From Apis mellifera (taxonomy: Eukaryota; Arthropoda; Insecta; Hymenoptera; Apidae): a stretch of 64,000 nucleotides of DNA. Each line of letters begins with the position of its first letter. The first letter of the stretch is position 1. The position numbers were made by a program, and so were the translations under genes. Shown piece by piece: positions 1 through 13,327 of this stretch. The DNA lies in the NCBI RefSeq assembly GCF_003254395.2, contig NC_037641.1:1225001-1289000 (forward strand), given 5' to 3'. The notes beneath the pieces are model-generated. The model saw nothing but the letters and a program-made list of their open reading frames with translations. It did no database searches and was not told the origin of the DNA.

Positions 1-3000
1 CAAAATCTCTATTTCAAACTAAGTCTTGATATCTCGCAAGTTTTTAGGTACTATCCTATTCTTACAAAAAATTCAGATTATTCTGTAAATATGGAAAGAA
101 CGAACATCATAAATATATCTTTTGATTTTTTAAAAAATAAAAATTCACTAATCAACGACATTTTGATAAAAACGCAGCGAACAAACCGAATATCTCAATT
201 CAGATTTTATTAAGAATCTATTAAGATATTATTAATTTGAAACTGAATCATGGATATATTCTTTCATAACAATGTCCATTAAATATTCATGGAATATCTT
301 GTGCCGATCAGTTAATGAGAAAACCGCGTGTAACTATACTTATTCTTACAAAAGAATCAATAAGAAAAATAAGAGTCGAGCAAGAATCAGAAATCCAAGA
401 TAAAAGGAAACATAAAATGTTTGCACTTCAATTACCATTAATCTCTTCCAATAGAAGTAGTTTCAAGTTAGTTTTACTTCTCATTTAAATACATCGTTTC
501 AATTACTGAAATGTCAGTGAGATTAACTAAATAGTACGAGTTTTTCAATATGAAGAATTCATTTTTTCAATTATCTCATGAAACTATTATTATTATATCG
601 TTTTAATTATATCGTTCAATGATAAAAAACTTTTTATAAATATTGATATTAAAATTTATTATGATGGAAAAAATGGAAAATAATTATTAAAGTAAATAAA
701 AATGTAATATTTCAACAAATTTTAGATTAGTACTTCATATTTTTCTTTTCATTATTTTTTTAAAATTGTATTAATTTCTCTATTATTAACTATGATTTAT
801 TTTGTATTATTTTTAACATTAGCTTATTTGTTTTAAAAACTTGATGAAATTTTAGATTTTTTTCTCTTTGAAAATTATTTTTTAAAATCGCCTTATGCAT
901 ATTGTATTTCAATTGTGATTAAAATACAATCGATTGAATTAATACTACAATGTATGATAATATTGATACTATTTCAATTGAATTTTTATTTCCAAAATTA
1001 AACAATATTTTTATTATTGTGTAGTTTTAAAAAAAATCATACTTATTATATATACATATTATATGATTATTTTTTATTAAATTATCATTTCTTAAAAAAA
1101 ATTATCATTATATTATTAAAGAAATTGATTGTAGAAAGAAATAGATTAATAGAACAAAAAATCAATATTTCAAAATATTCATATTAAAAAGATTTTTTAT
1201 CAATAAAAATATATCGATAAAAAGTCTTTATATTTTTTAGAATTACAAATTCAAATCTTGTTCAATCTTGTAAATTTAAAACTAAATTTAAGAAGAAAAA
1301 TGTATTAAATTAAAGTTATAATTATTAATATCGTTATTATTAAATTGTCAATATTAATATTATTAATAATTCAATATGTCAAAAATATTAATAATAAATG
1401 AAAATGTCTGAAATTCCTGTTTCTATATATTCGAAATACCATTAAGATATCAATAAAACATAAAATTGATAGAATAGTTTTTAAATAAAATCTATTTATT
1501 TTTATTTCAATTTATTATAAATAATATTTTTAATAATAATAATAATAATAATTTAATAAAAAGAAATAAAAATTTTAATTTTTTGGATATTTTAACGAGA
1601 TAAAACAATTAAAAATCAATAAGATCGATAACATCGATATAGAAGAAGTATAGAAATCAATAGAAATCAAAAGATATCAATATCATGTCAATAATCGATA
1701 ATAATAATAATCGATAATCTTACTAAAGACGAAAGATTTCAAAATACATGAAAAAATGCAATCTCTTCACGCGACAAAATTTATTAATATATCTTTTTAA
1801 TAAAGTTAAAATTTTTTAAGTATTTATTATCATTGTAAATTGTTGAAATTGTTGAAACTGTAATTCTTTTTGATAAAATATAATTTTTCAATGTCAAAAT
1901 GTTCAAAATCAAATCAAACTTTGAAGTTTCTAGTTTTTTTCTCTCCATTTTCTTTTTCTACAAAAAGATAAATATGCAACGTATTTATTTGTGGAACGCA
2001 TGTGTTTTACTATCCAATAAAATTACATTCCGTTTGAATCACGCAATTCGCGAAAGCTCCATTTAAATTGTACGTTCCTCTCTTATTTTCGAAATCTCAT
2101 AAAATTGGAATATATATATACTATAATCTCGTTTGAATTGAATATTCTTGAATAAAATCGAATCAAATTTTCTTTTCTTTTATTTTTTTTTCATATTTTT
2201 TTTTTTTAAATAAAAGATTGTTCGATTCTCGACATTTATTAATAATCAAATCTTTTTATAACCAGATTTTAATTTATATATTATAATATATAATATATTA
2301 TGTATTATAAAAAAAGATAACAAGAAATGTGTTTGAAGCTATGAAATTTTATTGATAAATAAATTATATACAGAACTTTTCTATTTTGATTATTATATTT
2401 TTATTTTATCTTGAAAATCTCAAACGAATGTCTTGTTATTTTTTCAATTTTATCGTTTACAATATTTAAGGATCTATAAAAAAAATATGTTATATATCTG
2501 TTTGTTATATATATATATCTGTTTGTTATATAATATATATATATATATTATCCTATTTAGAATTAGGATTTTTCATTTCTACTAGATATCTTTTCTAAAA
2601 AACAACTTTTTGAGCTATTCGTAACTATATGCTAAAAAATAATTATGAAATGAAATTTATACATATATTTTACATATTTATTGAATGATTAAATTTGTAC
2701 TATAATGTTGACTGTAATAATAATATTGCAATAATATTTTAATTTTAAACAATATTTATATATTATAATAAATAAATGATAATATCAAATGATAAAAGTT
2801 ACTTTGATTGAAGATAATTATATAAATAAAACAAAGTAAAATAATAATATAAAATAATATAAAATAAATAATAATAAAATATCTTTATCATTTTTCAAGA
2901 ACAATTAGATTGCAATTTATAATTATTTTGATAAATTTAATAATTAAAAAATAAAATACTACATGATTAATAAAATACTACGAAATGAATTATAAGAATT

Positions 3001-6000
3001 ATAAGTGAATTATAAGATCTAAAATAATTTTTTATGAAATTTCTTCTATAAATCTTTCTGATTAAAAACTATAGATTTGTTATTATATTATTAATTATAT
3101 TATTAATAATATTATTATTATTATTACCATGTTAACCATAATAATATTTTGCACATTAAGAAGCTAAATTCAACTTAAATAATCAGAAAACTTAATATAT
3201 AAAAATCATTATTTTTGCAAAAACAATTCATAATATTAAAAAAATATCATGCAAATGTTTACAAAATTTTATAAGATATAAAAAAAGATTTAGATTTGTT
3301 TTAAAGATTTGTTCTATATATTATTCTATATATTAAATATCAAAGAATTTTGAAAAAAAAATTTCTTCTTTCAAAACTTATTTCTATTATAATTAATTTT
3401 TTGAATTTTTATTTTTTGATAATATATGATAATAGAAAGCTCTTAAAAAGAAGAATTTTTATATACGTACATATGTTTTTAAAAGATAAAAATAAAAAAA
3501 AGAAAAAATATATAAAATCCAGAAGTTTAAAATAATTTAAAAAACTGAACTAATAAATATATAATAACAATATAAATAAAAATAAAAATATATAATATAT
3601 AATGAATTATATCTAATTCATTAATCATTAATACTAATTATTATTATTGGTCACGATCAAATGCATAGATTCTTTATACTATCATTCATTGCTAGATAGT
3701 CTTAAATGTCATTGCGTTTTTTATTAGTATTATTCGCAATCAAATATAAAGCTATTGAATAGAATAAATGAATGCCATCGATTTCTCACATATAGATAAT
3801 TGATATTAATATTCCATTTTTGAATAATTGCTACTCATTTTTTGATTTTCAGGAAAGAAGAATTTTAATTTTATTCTTCTTATCCTTCCCGATTTTTTAA
3901 AAAAATTGTTGAAAAGTGACTTTTTTTATATGTATAATTTTAATTACTGCATAATGGTCCAATATTATATTATATTATATTAATTATATAATATATAATA
4001 TATAATATATATAATAAATGTATAAATAACAAATAAAAATATTTTATATGTATTATAAAATATAAATATTTTGTAATATATTATATTACATATAATATAA
4101 TTTATTACATTAAATTATATTATATATAATATAATAATATAATATAATAATGTAATATATAATATAAAATAATTATTAATTTGAAGATATATGGAAATAT
4201 ATAATTATAAATTCTATCATCATTGCGATTCTATTTCATCTTCTAAGCTATTTACTCTATTAGAGCATTACTCTATTTGTAGCTAATTAAGAAAATAATA
4301 TATATGTTATATGAAAAAATATTAATTTTTAGAATAGTTTTTATTTTATTTTATTTGTAATTCTGAATTATTTCTTTTTTTCATTTGTCAAATCCTTTTT
4401 TGCTCTTTGATTATTTTGATTTGATTGTCAATCCACATAATCGTCACGTTGCGTCATAATAAAATTATTCTCAAAACAAAAAAATAGACGAAGACAGAAC
4501 AAATTCTTTTTTTATTATAATTATAAATAAAAAAAATTTACAAAATATAATATCTTTTGAAAAAATGCCGAAATTCACACTGATATAAAAGAAAATCATT
4601 CATAAAATATTTTAATAGTAAAAAATATTATTAATATATGAATCGCTTTGAAATATTAATAATTATGAAAAATGCATAATATAAAGATTTTTAAAATATA
4701 GACTATTTACCAAAAAAATTTTCATAATAATATTCCATAAAAATATTCGCATTTTCTTAAAATAAAAATTATTTCAAAAATTTTAAAAGTCTAATGTATC
4801 ATAATAATTCCTAACATTTGATATAGTATAACTTCATAAGAATATAAATGATTAAAAATAATAAAACAAAAAAGAATAATTATTCCTAGTATATTTAATT
4901 ATTTTAAGTAATAAAAATTTTTTAGTTTAAGTAAAATTTTATCACTATAAATCACTTCAAATTAAGCCATTATTTATTAAATGGAAATATATATTTCCAG
5001 AAATTTAATTATAAATCGAATCTATATATACAAAATCATATCATAACATCATATACACAAAATCATAAAATTTTTATTATAATTCTAGTTATTAATCATA
5101 ACAAGTATTACAAAATAATTTAAATTAAATTATGCATTTAGTATATAAAATTTTAAATAAATAAAAATATGTTTTTCGAAATTTCAACATTTTAATTATT
5201 TCTATAATCAAATTTTGAATAATTAATTATATTAAATTATTATTTAGATTAATTAGATTATTAATGTCTTCTATTAGTAAATAAACTCTTGTTTATTATT
5301 ATAATATTGAATAAAATAATTATATAAAATGTAAATACTAAATTTTTTATAAAATTATTCATTTTATATTTTTTAAAATTTTCAAGAATTTTATAATATT
5401 GTAATAAAAAATTTTTAAAAATTTGAAATGGAAATATTGAATATGAAAGTATTAACTATAATGCTTGGAAATCAAATTTTCATATTTGATGAAGGCAATT
5501 ATATTAATTTAATAATTAAATTTATTTCATAAAAACAGTTGCATTTATTTTGTTTAAAAGAAAATTGACTCTCAATGTTTTTATGTTTTAGAGTATTAAC
5601 AATTACTTAAAACAATAAAAAAAATTCTTAAATCTTAAAATAAACTAAATGTACGAAAATGCTTGATTTTATGAGTACTTGATATACTATGCTTATGTTA
5701 TAAATGGAGAATTCCTTAGCAATTCCTAAATTCAATTCATTGGAACTTGACGAACTCATAATTTGAGATTAAATTATAACGCTTATTTTATCATAGTTTT
5801 CACTTTTATTTGTTTACTTATTTTTAATAATTTTATAATTTCAAGATAAAGTTTTATATTATATAATTATTTTGAATAAAAATTGTAGTACAGCTAATTG
5901 TGTTTAAAATTGACGAACTATGAGTTGTTATGGTTTAAATTATAATTATTCTTTTTATAAAATTTTTATATTTATAATTATAACATATTTTTAATTTATG

Positions 6001-6792
6001 AAAATATTTCGTAATGCAAATAGAAAAATCATAATTTGATAAAGTTTGAAATTAAAAAAATATTTTCTAATCATATAATAATCAATATTACAATAATAAA
6101 ATCATTAAAACATCGTGCATGAAAACTGACTAAAAATTCTTTTCTATGTTTTAACAAATATTTTATATTATATATTATTTATAAGATTTTATTTATATTA
6201 TTTATTTATAAGATATTATTATAAGATAGAATTAATTATTATTATATATAATATCTAAATAAATATATAAATAATTATTATAAATAATATTATAAATAAT
6301 ATATATAAATTATTATAAATAATAATTATTTATTTATAGGATACAAAAAAAAGATAAATATTATCTTTATAAAAGATCTTTTTAAAGATAAATATATTTG
6401 ACTAACTTGTTTTATTATGTTTTATTATTATATATTAATTTTTGAATATAAATTTATATTATATAACATATAACATATGTAGATTAATTTCTGATGCATT
6501 ATGTCTCAATTGTTTGCTAAAGAAGAAAAATGTTCTTTTATTCACGAAACATCATTTTTATGATAGTAATTGAATGTACATTCAAATTTATCAAATTTAC
6601 ATTGAAATAAAAAACAATTTGTTTTAAACTTTTTAGAATTATGATTCATATTCTAATTCTGTAATAGCCAACTAATTTATTAAATTTCATTTCATATTTG
6701 TTTATAAATCAATATTATAGTAATTAATATATTAGAATATTGAAATAAATATATATAAATAAATAATTTATATATATATATATAATATATAA

Positions 6793-6798
<6 letters not shown>
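1..6798. other. AT-rich non-coding DNA, no gene seen
   Basis: Very AT-rich sequence dense in stops in all frames. The only open frame of note (3350-3535) is a Lys/Ile/Phe/Asn run expected from poly-A/T-rich DNA and has no recognisable domain. Short (TAA)n at 1531-1552 and irregular AT/TATAATA tracts near 3960-4170 and 6160-6320 are the only structured parts. Patches of more ordinary composition (about 1-560, 1970-2060, 3640-3800, 4400-4500) show no motif I can name. Confidence 0.7.

Positions 6799-6855
<57 letters not shown>
6799..6855. repeat. (AT)n microsatellite
   Basis: An uninterrupted alternating AT run of 57 bases, set in a wider AT-only tract from about 6760. It is self-complementary, so it could extrude as a hairpin and is likely length-polymorphic. 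Confidence 0.95.
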
Positions 6856-6858
<3 letters not shown>

Positions 6859-8206
6859 TAGAATATTGGAATAAATAAATAATTTTATATATTATAAATA
6901 AAATAAAATACTCAATGAAATTTTATAAAAATAATTTCGAATAGAAATGTATAAAATATATATATCTATTTAAAATCTATTTAAAAATTCCATATATTTT
7001 TTATTCATTTTAGATATATCTAACTAAAACTAACTAAAACTCTTTCAAAAATTATAAAACATTATTTATATAACCTAAAAAAAAAATGAATCATATTCTA
7101 ATTTCCGAAACTTTAATTGACAAAAATCCCATAAACCATTAAAAGTAAAAATTCTCTTCTATTTATTTTTATTTTTCATCATAAAACATATCCATCATCA
7201 ACGGTATACATTAAATTAATTTCAACACAACGATTATAAAAAATAACAAGAAATATTTTTAGCATATTGTAAAATAAATTACAAACGAAATGATATTTGT
7301 GTGCTAAAATGCAAAAATTTATTTATATTTTTGACTAAAAGTTCTGAAGAACTAACATTTTGACGAAATTTAATCTTCATAACTTGCTATGTCTTTGTTT
7401 ATTTTCATATTATTATTATACATGGCATTTGAATTTCCAATTGAAGGAAAAAAAAAAACACTAAAATGTTACTTTTGATATTTGAAAATTTTATATTTCA
7501 AGTGCAACAATTAGTCATATGCAAATAGTCTATATTATACAATTCAGAAATAATTCAAACAAATATTTATAATTGATAGTTGACTAGAAAAGTATGCAAT
7601 CAAAAATAAAGAAATATAAGAAAACAATGGAATATTAATTGAATATGAATGTTATATGAATTTTAAATTTTCTTAAAATATTATATTCATATTATAATTT
7701 TCATTTTTTTGTATGTCAATTATAATTTTATATATAAAGAATAAATTAATTAAAATATATAAGATATATGTAACAAATTATATATAATATATAACAGATT
7801 AATTAAATATATATAATAACATAAAATTTCTTAAACAAATTTCTTTTCAAAAAATTATTTAATTTTCACACATGCATTTATTTATACTTTTTTCAACTAC
7901 TTAAATAATTTGATTATTTCATTATAAGAATTCGAAAAATGCAGCATATTATAATTTTTTTATTTATCAGTTGTATGATAATAATTAATCAAATAAAAAA
8001 TATCTTGAAAATTAAAAAATTATTTTCAACAACATTTTTGTAATTAAAAATAATTATTATTTATAATAATTCAGAAAGATTTTCATTAATAATTCTTTTC
8101 CTTTAATGTCATTGATAACAATTGATAAAAAGATAAAATTTAATAGATAATATAAAATTCATATTGAAAAGCAATAATAAACTCAATCTAAGTATAAAAA
8201 TGTTAA
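6856..8206. other. AT-rich non-coding DNA, nothing recognised
   Basis: No open frame of note, no repeat pair and no RNA-like motif was found on either strand. Confidence 0.6.
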
Positions 8207-8232
8207 ATATATATATATATATATATATATAT
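8207..8232. repeat. (AT)n microsatellite, short
   Basis: Uninterrupted AT alternation of about 26 bases in otherwise ordinary AT-rich sequence. Confidence 0.9.
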
Positions 8233-8569
8233 TTATTTTCTTTTCTTTTTTAAAACATTTATTTTATTACAAATAAATTGCAACTTTAATTTTCATAATT
8301 TATTACATTTTATTGCACTTCCTTATTTAGTGTAAAAGAAACTCAATTTAACAATTATTTCATTTCTAATTTTATTTGGTGTAATTATAATATATTGCTT
8401 ATATTATATATAATTTAACTCTTTAAAAATTTAACTCAAATGCGATAAATATTAATGCTGCTTTATTTTATATAAATTTCTCTTTTTATTCAAATTCTCA
8501 GTTTAAAATATTTAAATTTTTAAAATTGTTTTTTAAAATTGTAATAACATTTCTTATTATTATATATTA

Positions 8570-8852
8570 TTTTTATATTTTATATCATCTCAATAATGAT
8601 ATATATATTATTATATGTATATAATTTTTCGCTTCTTATATTAAACATATTTAATTTATTATAATAACATATAATAAACATATTTAATATATAATTTATA
8701 CTTAATTTAATTTTTTTTTATATTAACAATAATATTTTCATATTTTATATCGTCTCAATAATGATATGTATATTATTAAATGTATATCATTTTTCGCTTC
8801 TCATGTAAACATATTATAATTTATATTTAATTTAATTTTTTTTATGTTAATA
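8570..8852. repeat. Imperfect tandem duplication, about 165 bp offset
   Basis: Two adjacent copies share TATTTTATATC(A/G)TCTCAATAATGATAT, then TTTTTCGCTTCT, then an AACATAT and TTTAATTTAATTTTTTTT tail. The shared TCTCAATAATGAT words start near 8587 and 8752, a 165 bp offset. The first copy carries about 40 extra bases made of a repeated AACATATTTAAT word, so copy two is shorter. This looks like a local segmental duplication followed by divergence, with no coding potential. Confidence 0.8.
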
Positions 8853-10069
8853 ATGATAATGAATTTGATTTAATACGAAATTTTCTTATAAATTTTACTA
8901 TATTTTTTTAAATTGTAATTTATTTTTTCTATTTTATTTATGTTCATGTTTTATTTATGTTCATTTTTATTTTTCTCATTACAATAACATTTCATTTAAT
9001 AAATTATGTAAAATAAATTCGATAATAAAAAATATTTTCTAAGCTATTTATTAAACACAAAATGCTGTTTTGCTGAAACTGAATATATTATTATATTCAG
9101 TTCAATTCTTATCTGAAAATTTTTTCAGTAAATTCATTACTTAAAGTGGAATGAAATTAGTTCCTGTATAACAATTTCTTATATAATAATTTAATCATTA
9201 ATTTCAATTATTAAATTTAAAAGCATTCTTCATTTTGCAATTGACTAAAAAATTATTGATTTAAAAATATATGTTGACTTACCAAAATTCTTGCAAGAAT
9301 TCTTGCAAATATAATGAAAGAATATCGATAGAATAGATATATATGTAATACACTTAAAATAAACATTTATTATAGAAATAACTAAGTATATTAAAATTTT
9401 GATTAGATTTTAGTGAATAAAATAAATTACATACAACCATATTGAAAAATCACAAATATTACATAAATAATTTATATATATCTTATCATATAACTTAAAT
9501 ATATATCTTTAGTCATTAGCAAATCACGCAAATTATATTATTGAAAAAAAATCGATTGAACTTTAGATATAGTTATTTTGAAAAGATTTTTGAACATTTT
9601 ACTTGATACAAATCAATTTGTAACATTTTCATTATATTATATTTCTGAAATCACTGTTTGAATATATAAAAAACTTATATGTAATATTTATTTATATCAT
9701 AAAATAAAAATTCGATAAATTTGCAATAAAATTCGAGCCAACAGAAATAAAAAATTGAAATTTATTTTAAAAAAATATTTTAAATAGAAAAATATTTTCA
9801 TCACTGATTGAATAATTTTGTGTAATATTGTGAATATCAGAGAAAATATAAAATAAGCAACGCAAGCATTAGCAGAAAATATTTTAAAGCATCGACCCTT
9901 AAATATTGTATTTCATGTTGAAAAAAAATGATATAAAATTCACATTGTTGTTATAATATTGTTTTATGTTAGTAAAAAATAAGTAATTATAAAATTACTA
10001 CGTTAAAATTATAAAAACTTATGTGATGATATATTCATGATATATCTTTATTATTATGTATAATATTAT
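8853..10069. other. AT-rich non-coding DNA, nothing recognised
   Basis: No open frame, repeat pair or RNA-like motif recognised. A tandem TTCTTGCAA(GAA) word near 9290-9307 forms a tiny self-complementary patch. Confidence 0.6.
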
Positions 10070-10119
10070 TTATTAGAATGCTCTAGAATGTTATTTCTCC
10101 TTTCAATTTTCTGATTTAT

Positions 10120-10500
10120 TTACTGATGAATAATTCAAATAGATTTTCATTCATTTTGGTTTTCTCTTCACTTATTTCTATCGCAACAATCTTTATTATG
10201 AGATTTCTTACTATTTGTTTCAATTTTAAGAAAAATTTTCTGATCAATTTTAAAAATATCATTTTATCTTTTTTTTAAATTAATTTTTAGAATTTCTTAA
10301 GATTTTTTCTTATCTTTTAGTTCTATTTAGTCTTAAGAATTTTTTGATACTTTTCAACTTTATTTTCTATTTTTATATCCATTTATTATAAAAATTGTTT
10401 TGCTCTTTCATCTCTTTCTTTCTTTTTATCTTTAGGTTTAATAATTTTTTGCTTTCTTTTATCTTCGAAATTGATTCTTGAAAATTTGACTTTCTTCAAT
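10120..10500. repeat. Dispersed repeat family D, copy 1 (pyrimidine-rich on + strand)
   Basis: A pyrimidine-rich stretch that aligns by eye, with gaps, to 42290-42660 in the same orientation. Shared blocks are ACTRATGAAYAATTCA, TTGGTTT, TTATTATGARAYTT and TCCAATTTTAARRAA-like words. Neither copy has a recognisable protein on either strand. It could be an old transposon remnant, or two pyrimidine-rich tracts that partly converged by composition. Confidence 0.35.
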
Positions 10501-11622
10501 TTTACTTTACAAAATTGCAAATAGAAAAGAGTTTAAAAACAAGTATTTTTTTGATTAGATTTATCAATAATTAACTATAAAAAATTTATATATGTTTACA
10601 ATTTATTAAATAATTAAAGAATATACATAATAATATACATATATAAACAAAAATAAAAATAATTATTTTTCAATAATTTTTTACTTAATCGTTATTTAAT
10701 AAATAAGAAAATAAATAAATAAACATAAACTATTTATAATTAATATTATTTTAAAAATAAATATAATTATGCTGAACTTGTTCAGCTTCAATTATTTTTC
10801 ATAAATTCAATTTTTAAATTATGTTAAATATATATAAATTACACATACATGAATAAATATTTTTTAAACATCTTTTAACATTCAATAATATTATATACAT
10901 AGTAAAAAAAATAATATAATTTATTATAATAATTTAAGTAAGTAAGTTCAATTATGTTTTTAATTATATAATAAGCGTGTTTGTGAGTGAATAAAAAATT
11001 CAAGTAAGATTTAATTAATGGAAAAAAAGATTATATAATAATTAAATTTTCTTTATATAATAAACATGCATATTATATTGTACATATATATAATATTGCA
11101 TCATATTTATTGCTTTCTTTAATGTTGATAATTCAAACTCTGGCATACATTTATATTCTTTTTAGATAAAACATTCCTTAGGAAATCAAAACAAATGATT
11201 ATAGTAAATAGTTATTATATTTTATATTTTACATAATTAATAAATGAGATTAAATAAGATATATACTGTTACTTATTAGAATGCTCTAGATACGTTATAA
11301 TACGTTATAAATTTTATTTTGTTTATATTATCAGTAAATGTATTTGCTACTTATATATACACATACTAATTTCTAAAATGAATGTATTTATAATTGTATT
11401 TATAATCAAATATACTTTTGATTAAATAAATGTATACATTTTCATATCTAATTTATTATAAAAAAATAAAATGCTATAATATATAAAATGCTATATATAT
11501 TTCATTTTTTTAATTGATTCGAACAATATATAATATTATCAATATATAATATTATCATTTCACGATTTTTTCATTTGAATTGAATATTAAAATAAAAATA
11601 ACTTACTAATTGACTTGCATAA
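10501..11622. other. AT-rich non-coding DNA, nothing recognised
   Basis: AT-rich sequence without open frames of note. The one oddity is an 18-base word, TTATTAGAATGCTCTAGA, present at 10070-10087 and again at 11273-11290. Confidence 0.6.
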
Positions 11623-12207
11623 TGTTAAGGGCCTTTTGAAGCGATCGGGAAATTTAGCCTGTTTTCAATATTTCGTATCGTCAATAACCTGACAATAATT
11701 TATAAACGTGGTTTTCTTAACATTTCTCAGATTTCTAATTTAAACAAAGATATCACAGCAATGGCTACTAACCACATTTGTATGCCATACGATGGACCAC
11801 CGTGGGAGCGAGCGCGAAGATCCTGACTTCCATACGTTGCAACTATTTTTCGATAGTTATCTTTCAGTTATTTTTCAGTGCGATCATTGGTCCCTCCAAC
11901 TCCTCTCAATGTGCATTTTTTCTGAAAAGCAAAGATTGGAGAAAAAACCGAGATCGCGACAATTTTGTAATACAATTGATATAGAAATAAAAACGAGAAC
12001 AGATAGAATTCGACGATGATACATCAAAAAAGTTAGAATCAGATAGTTAACTACAAAGAGTACCATTCGTTCACTCAAAACTCATAATATAAAGAATATA
12101 CAGTCCTATGATAATGGACATGATCCTTCGAGTAACATCAATTTATGCATCCCATTTGTGCAATATTTGAAGTCCTTCACTAGTTTTTGACTTTAACATA
12201 CAATGTG
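11623..12207 (+). repeat. Left arm of the 11.6-13.3 kb foldback
   Basis: Reads in order: ACAATAATTTATAA, TTTCTTAACRTTT, ATTTCTAATTTAAACAAAG, a CGATGGACCA word, CATTGGTCCCTC, TGCATTTTT, CAAAGATTG(G/A)AGAAAAAAC, GATAGAATTCGAC, TTCACTC and CATAATATAAAGAATATA. The reverse complement of the right arm shows the same words in the same order. By eye identity is roughly three quarters with several indels, the left arm being the shorter. Confidence 0.75.
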
Positions 12208-12474
12208 TATAATATATGTATAATATAATATATGTGTATAATATAATACAATTATGATTTTCGATACGAATTGATTGTATTTGAATAAAAATAACTTACA
12301 AAATAGTAAAAGAACAAAAATAGTAAACAATACTACATTTCTGGTCTTTAGACAACTAGAGAAAAAAATCTAATCATTTAATAATTTTGAATATATTATT
12401 TAATGATTTTATTTTAAATTTAATTAATTTTTATAATTTGTTGTAAAATGTATATATTATAAATGTATATATAA

Positions 12475-12576
12475 TGTTATAAAATATATATATGTTAATG
12501 TTATAAAATGTTATAAAATATATATATGTTAATGTTATAAAATGTTATAATATTATAAAATATGTATATGCTAATG
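12475..12576 (+). repeat. Short tandem repeat in the foldback spacer
   Basis: Irregular tandem units built from ATGTTATAAAAT and ATATATATGTTA recur about three times. They lie in the AT-only loop between the foldback arms, where replication slippage at a hairpin could have expanded them. Confidence 0.7.
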
Positions 12577-12719
12577 TACATATTATCTAATAAGTGTGCA
12601 TATTTATTAAAAATAAATATTAATAAATATTTTGAATTGCTATTTTTATTAAAATCTTAAATAAATATATATATTGATTAATAATTATATATGTTTATTA
12701 TACTGTTAATTTTTATTAT

Positions 12720-13327
12720 AACATATTGTTAAATTTAAAACAGGTGAACGATTTCGAATATCGCACAAATACTAAACTAATATTACACTATATCGACTTC
12801 TTACTATCATAGGACTATATTCTTTATATTATGAACTTTATTATGAGTGAACTAATGGTGATACTTTGACTCTATGTGGTAACTGTATATGGTTAACTGT
12901 AATGATTTTAACTATATTTTAATGTACATTGTATTGTTGTCGAATTCTATCTCAATTCTAAGACTGTCGCGTTTTTTCTTCAATCTTTGTTTTTTGGGAA
13001 AAATGCATATAAAGAGGGGATTAGAGGGACCAATGGTTGCACCGGAGAGCAGCCTCGAAGGATGGACTCTCGTGGGATCGCGTTACAACGCGAATTAAGA
13101 CCTTTGCGTTTCCATGGTCCATCGCATGGAGTGTAAATGTAGCTCATAAAATCTTAGTTAGCCGTTGCTGTAATGCCTTTGTTTAAATTAGAAATTTGGT
13201 AAACGTTAAGAAACCATGCCCTCTTATAAATTATTGTGAAGCTATTGACTGTACGCGAAAAATATTATATACTATTATAAAACATAAGCCAGGTTATCCA
13301 ACCGTTTCACAAGCCCTGTCCTTAACA
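12720..13327 (-). repeat. Right arm of the 11.6-13.3 kb foldback
   Basis: Inverted partner of 11623-12207. Relative to the left arm it keeps an extra ~20 bp near its outer end (around 13255-13285) and an extra GC-richer segment around 13035-13110 (CGAAGGATGGACTCTCGTGG region). It may be closer to the ancestral arm, or may have gained insertions. Confidence 0.75.

Larger units (their letters stand above)
11623..13327. mobile_element. Foldback / long-TIR element, possible TTAA-target (piggyBac-type) MITE
   Basis: A 1.7 kb unit whose two ends are long imperfect inverted repeats: left arm about 11623-12207, right arm about 12720-13327, around a ~0.5 kb AT-only spacer. Outermost bases read TGTTAAGG and CCTTAACA, so TTAA sits at both edges, the target duplication known for piggyBac elements. 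The arms are clearly richer in G+C than the surroundings. Several short frames cross them (11778-11984, 11792-12019, 12889-13098, and 11884-12078 on the minus strand), but none resembles a transposase and they are not conserved between arms. Alternatives are a Galileo-like foldback transposon or two copies of one repeat inserted head to head. The matching terminal words favour a single element. Confidence 0.6.

Noticed and set aside
3350..3535. 61-codon open frame, Lys/Ile/Phe/Asn-rich
   Set aside because: Composition is what poly-A/T DNA yields. No motif, no splice or promoter context, start codon TTG.
11778..12078. Overlapping frames on both strands (including MDHRGSEREDPDFHT...) in the foldback left arm
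   Set aside because: They are not conserved in the matching right arm, which has indels in other phases, so the arms are not coding.
12889..13098. 69-codon frame in the foldback right arm
   Set aside because: No counterpart in the left arm and no recognisable domain.
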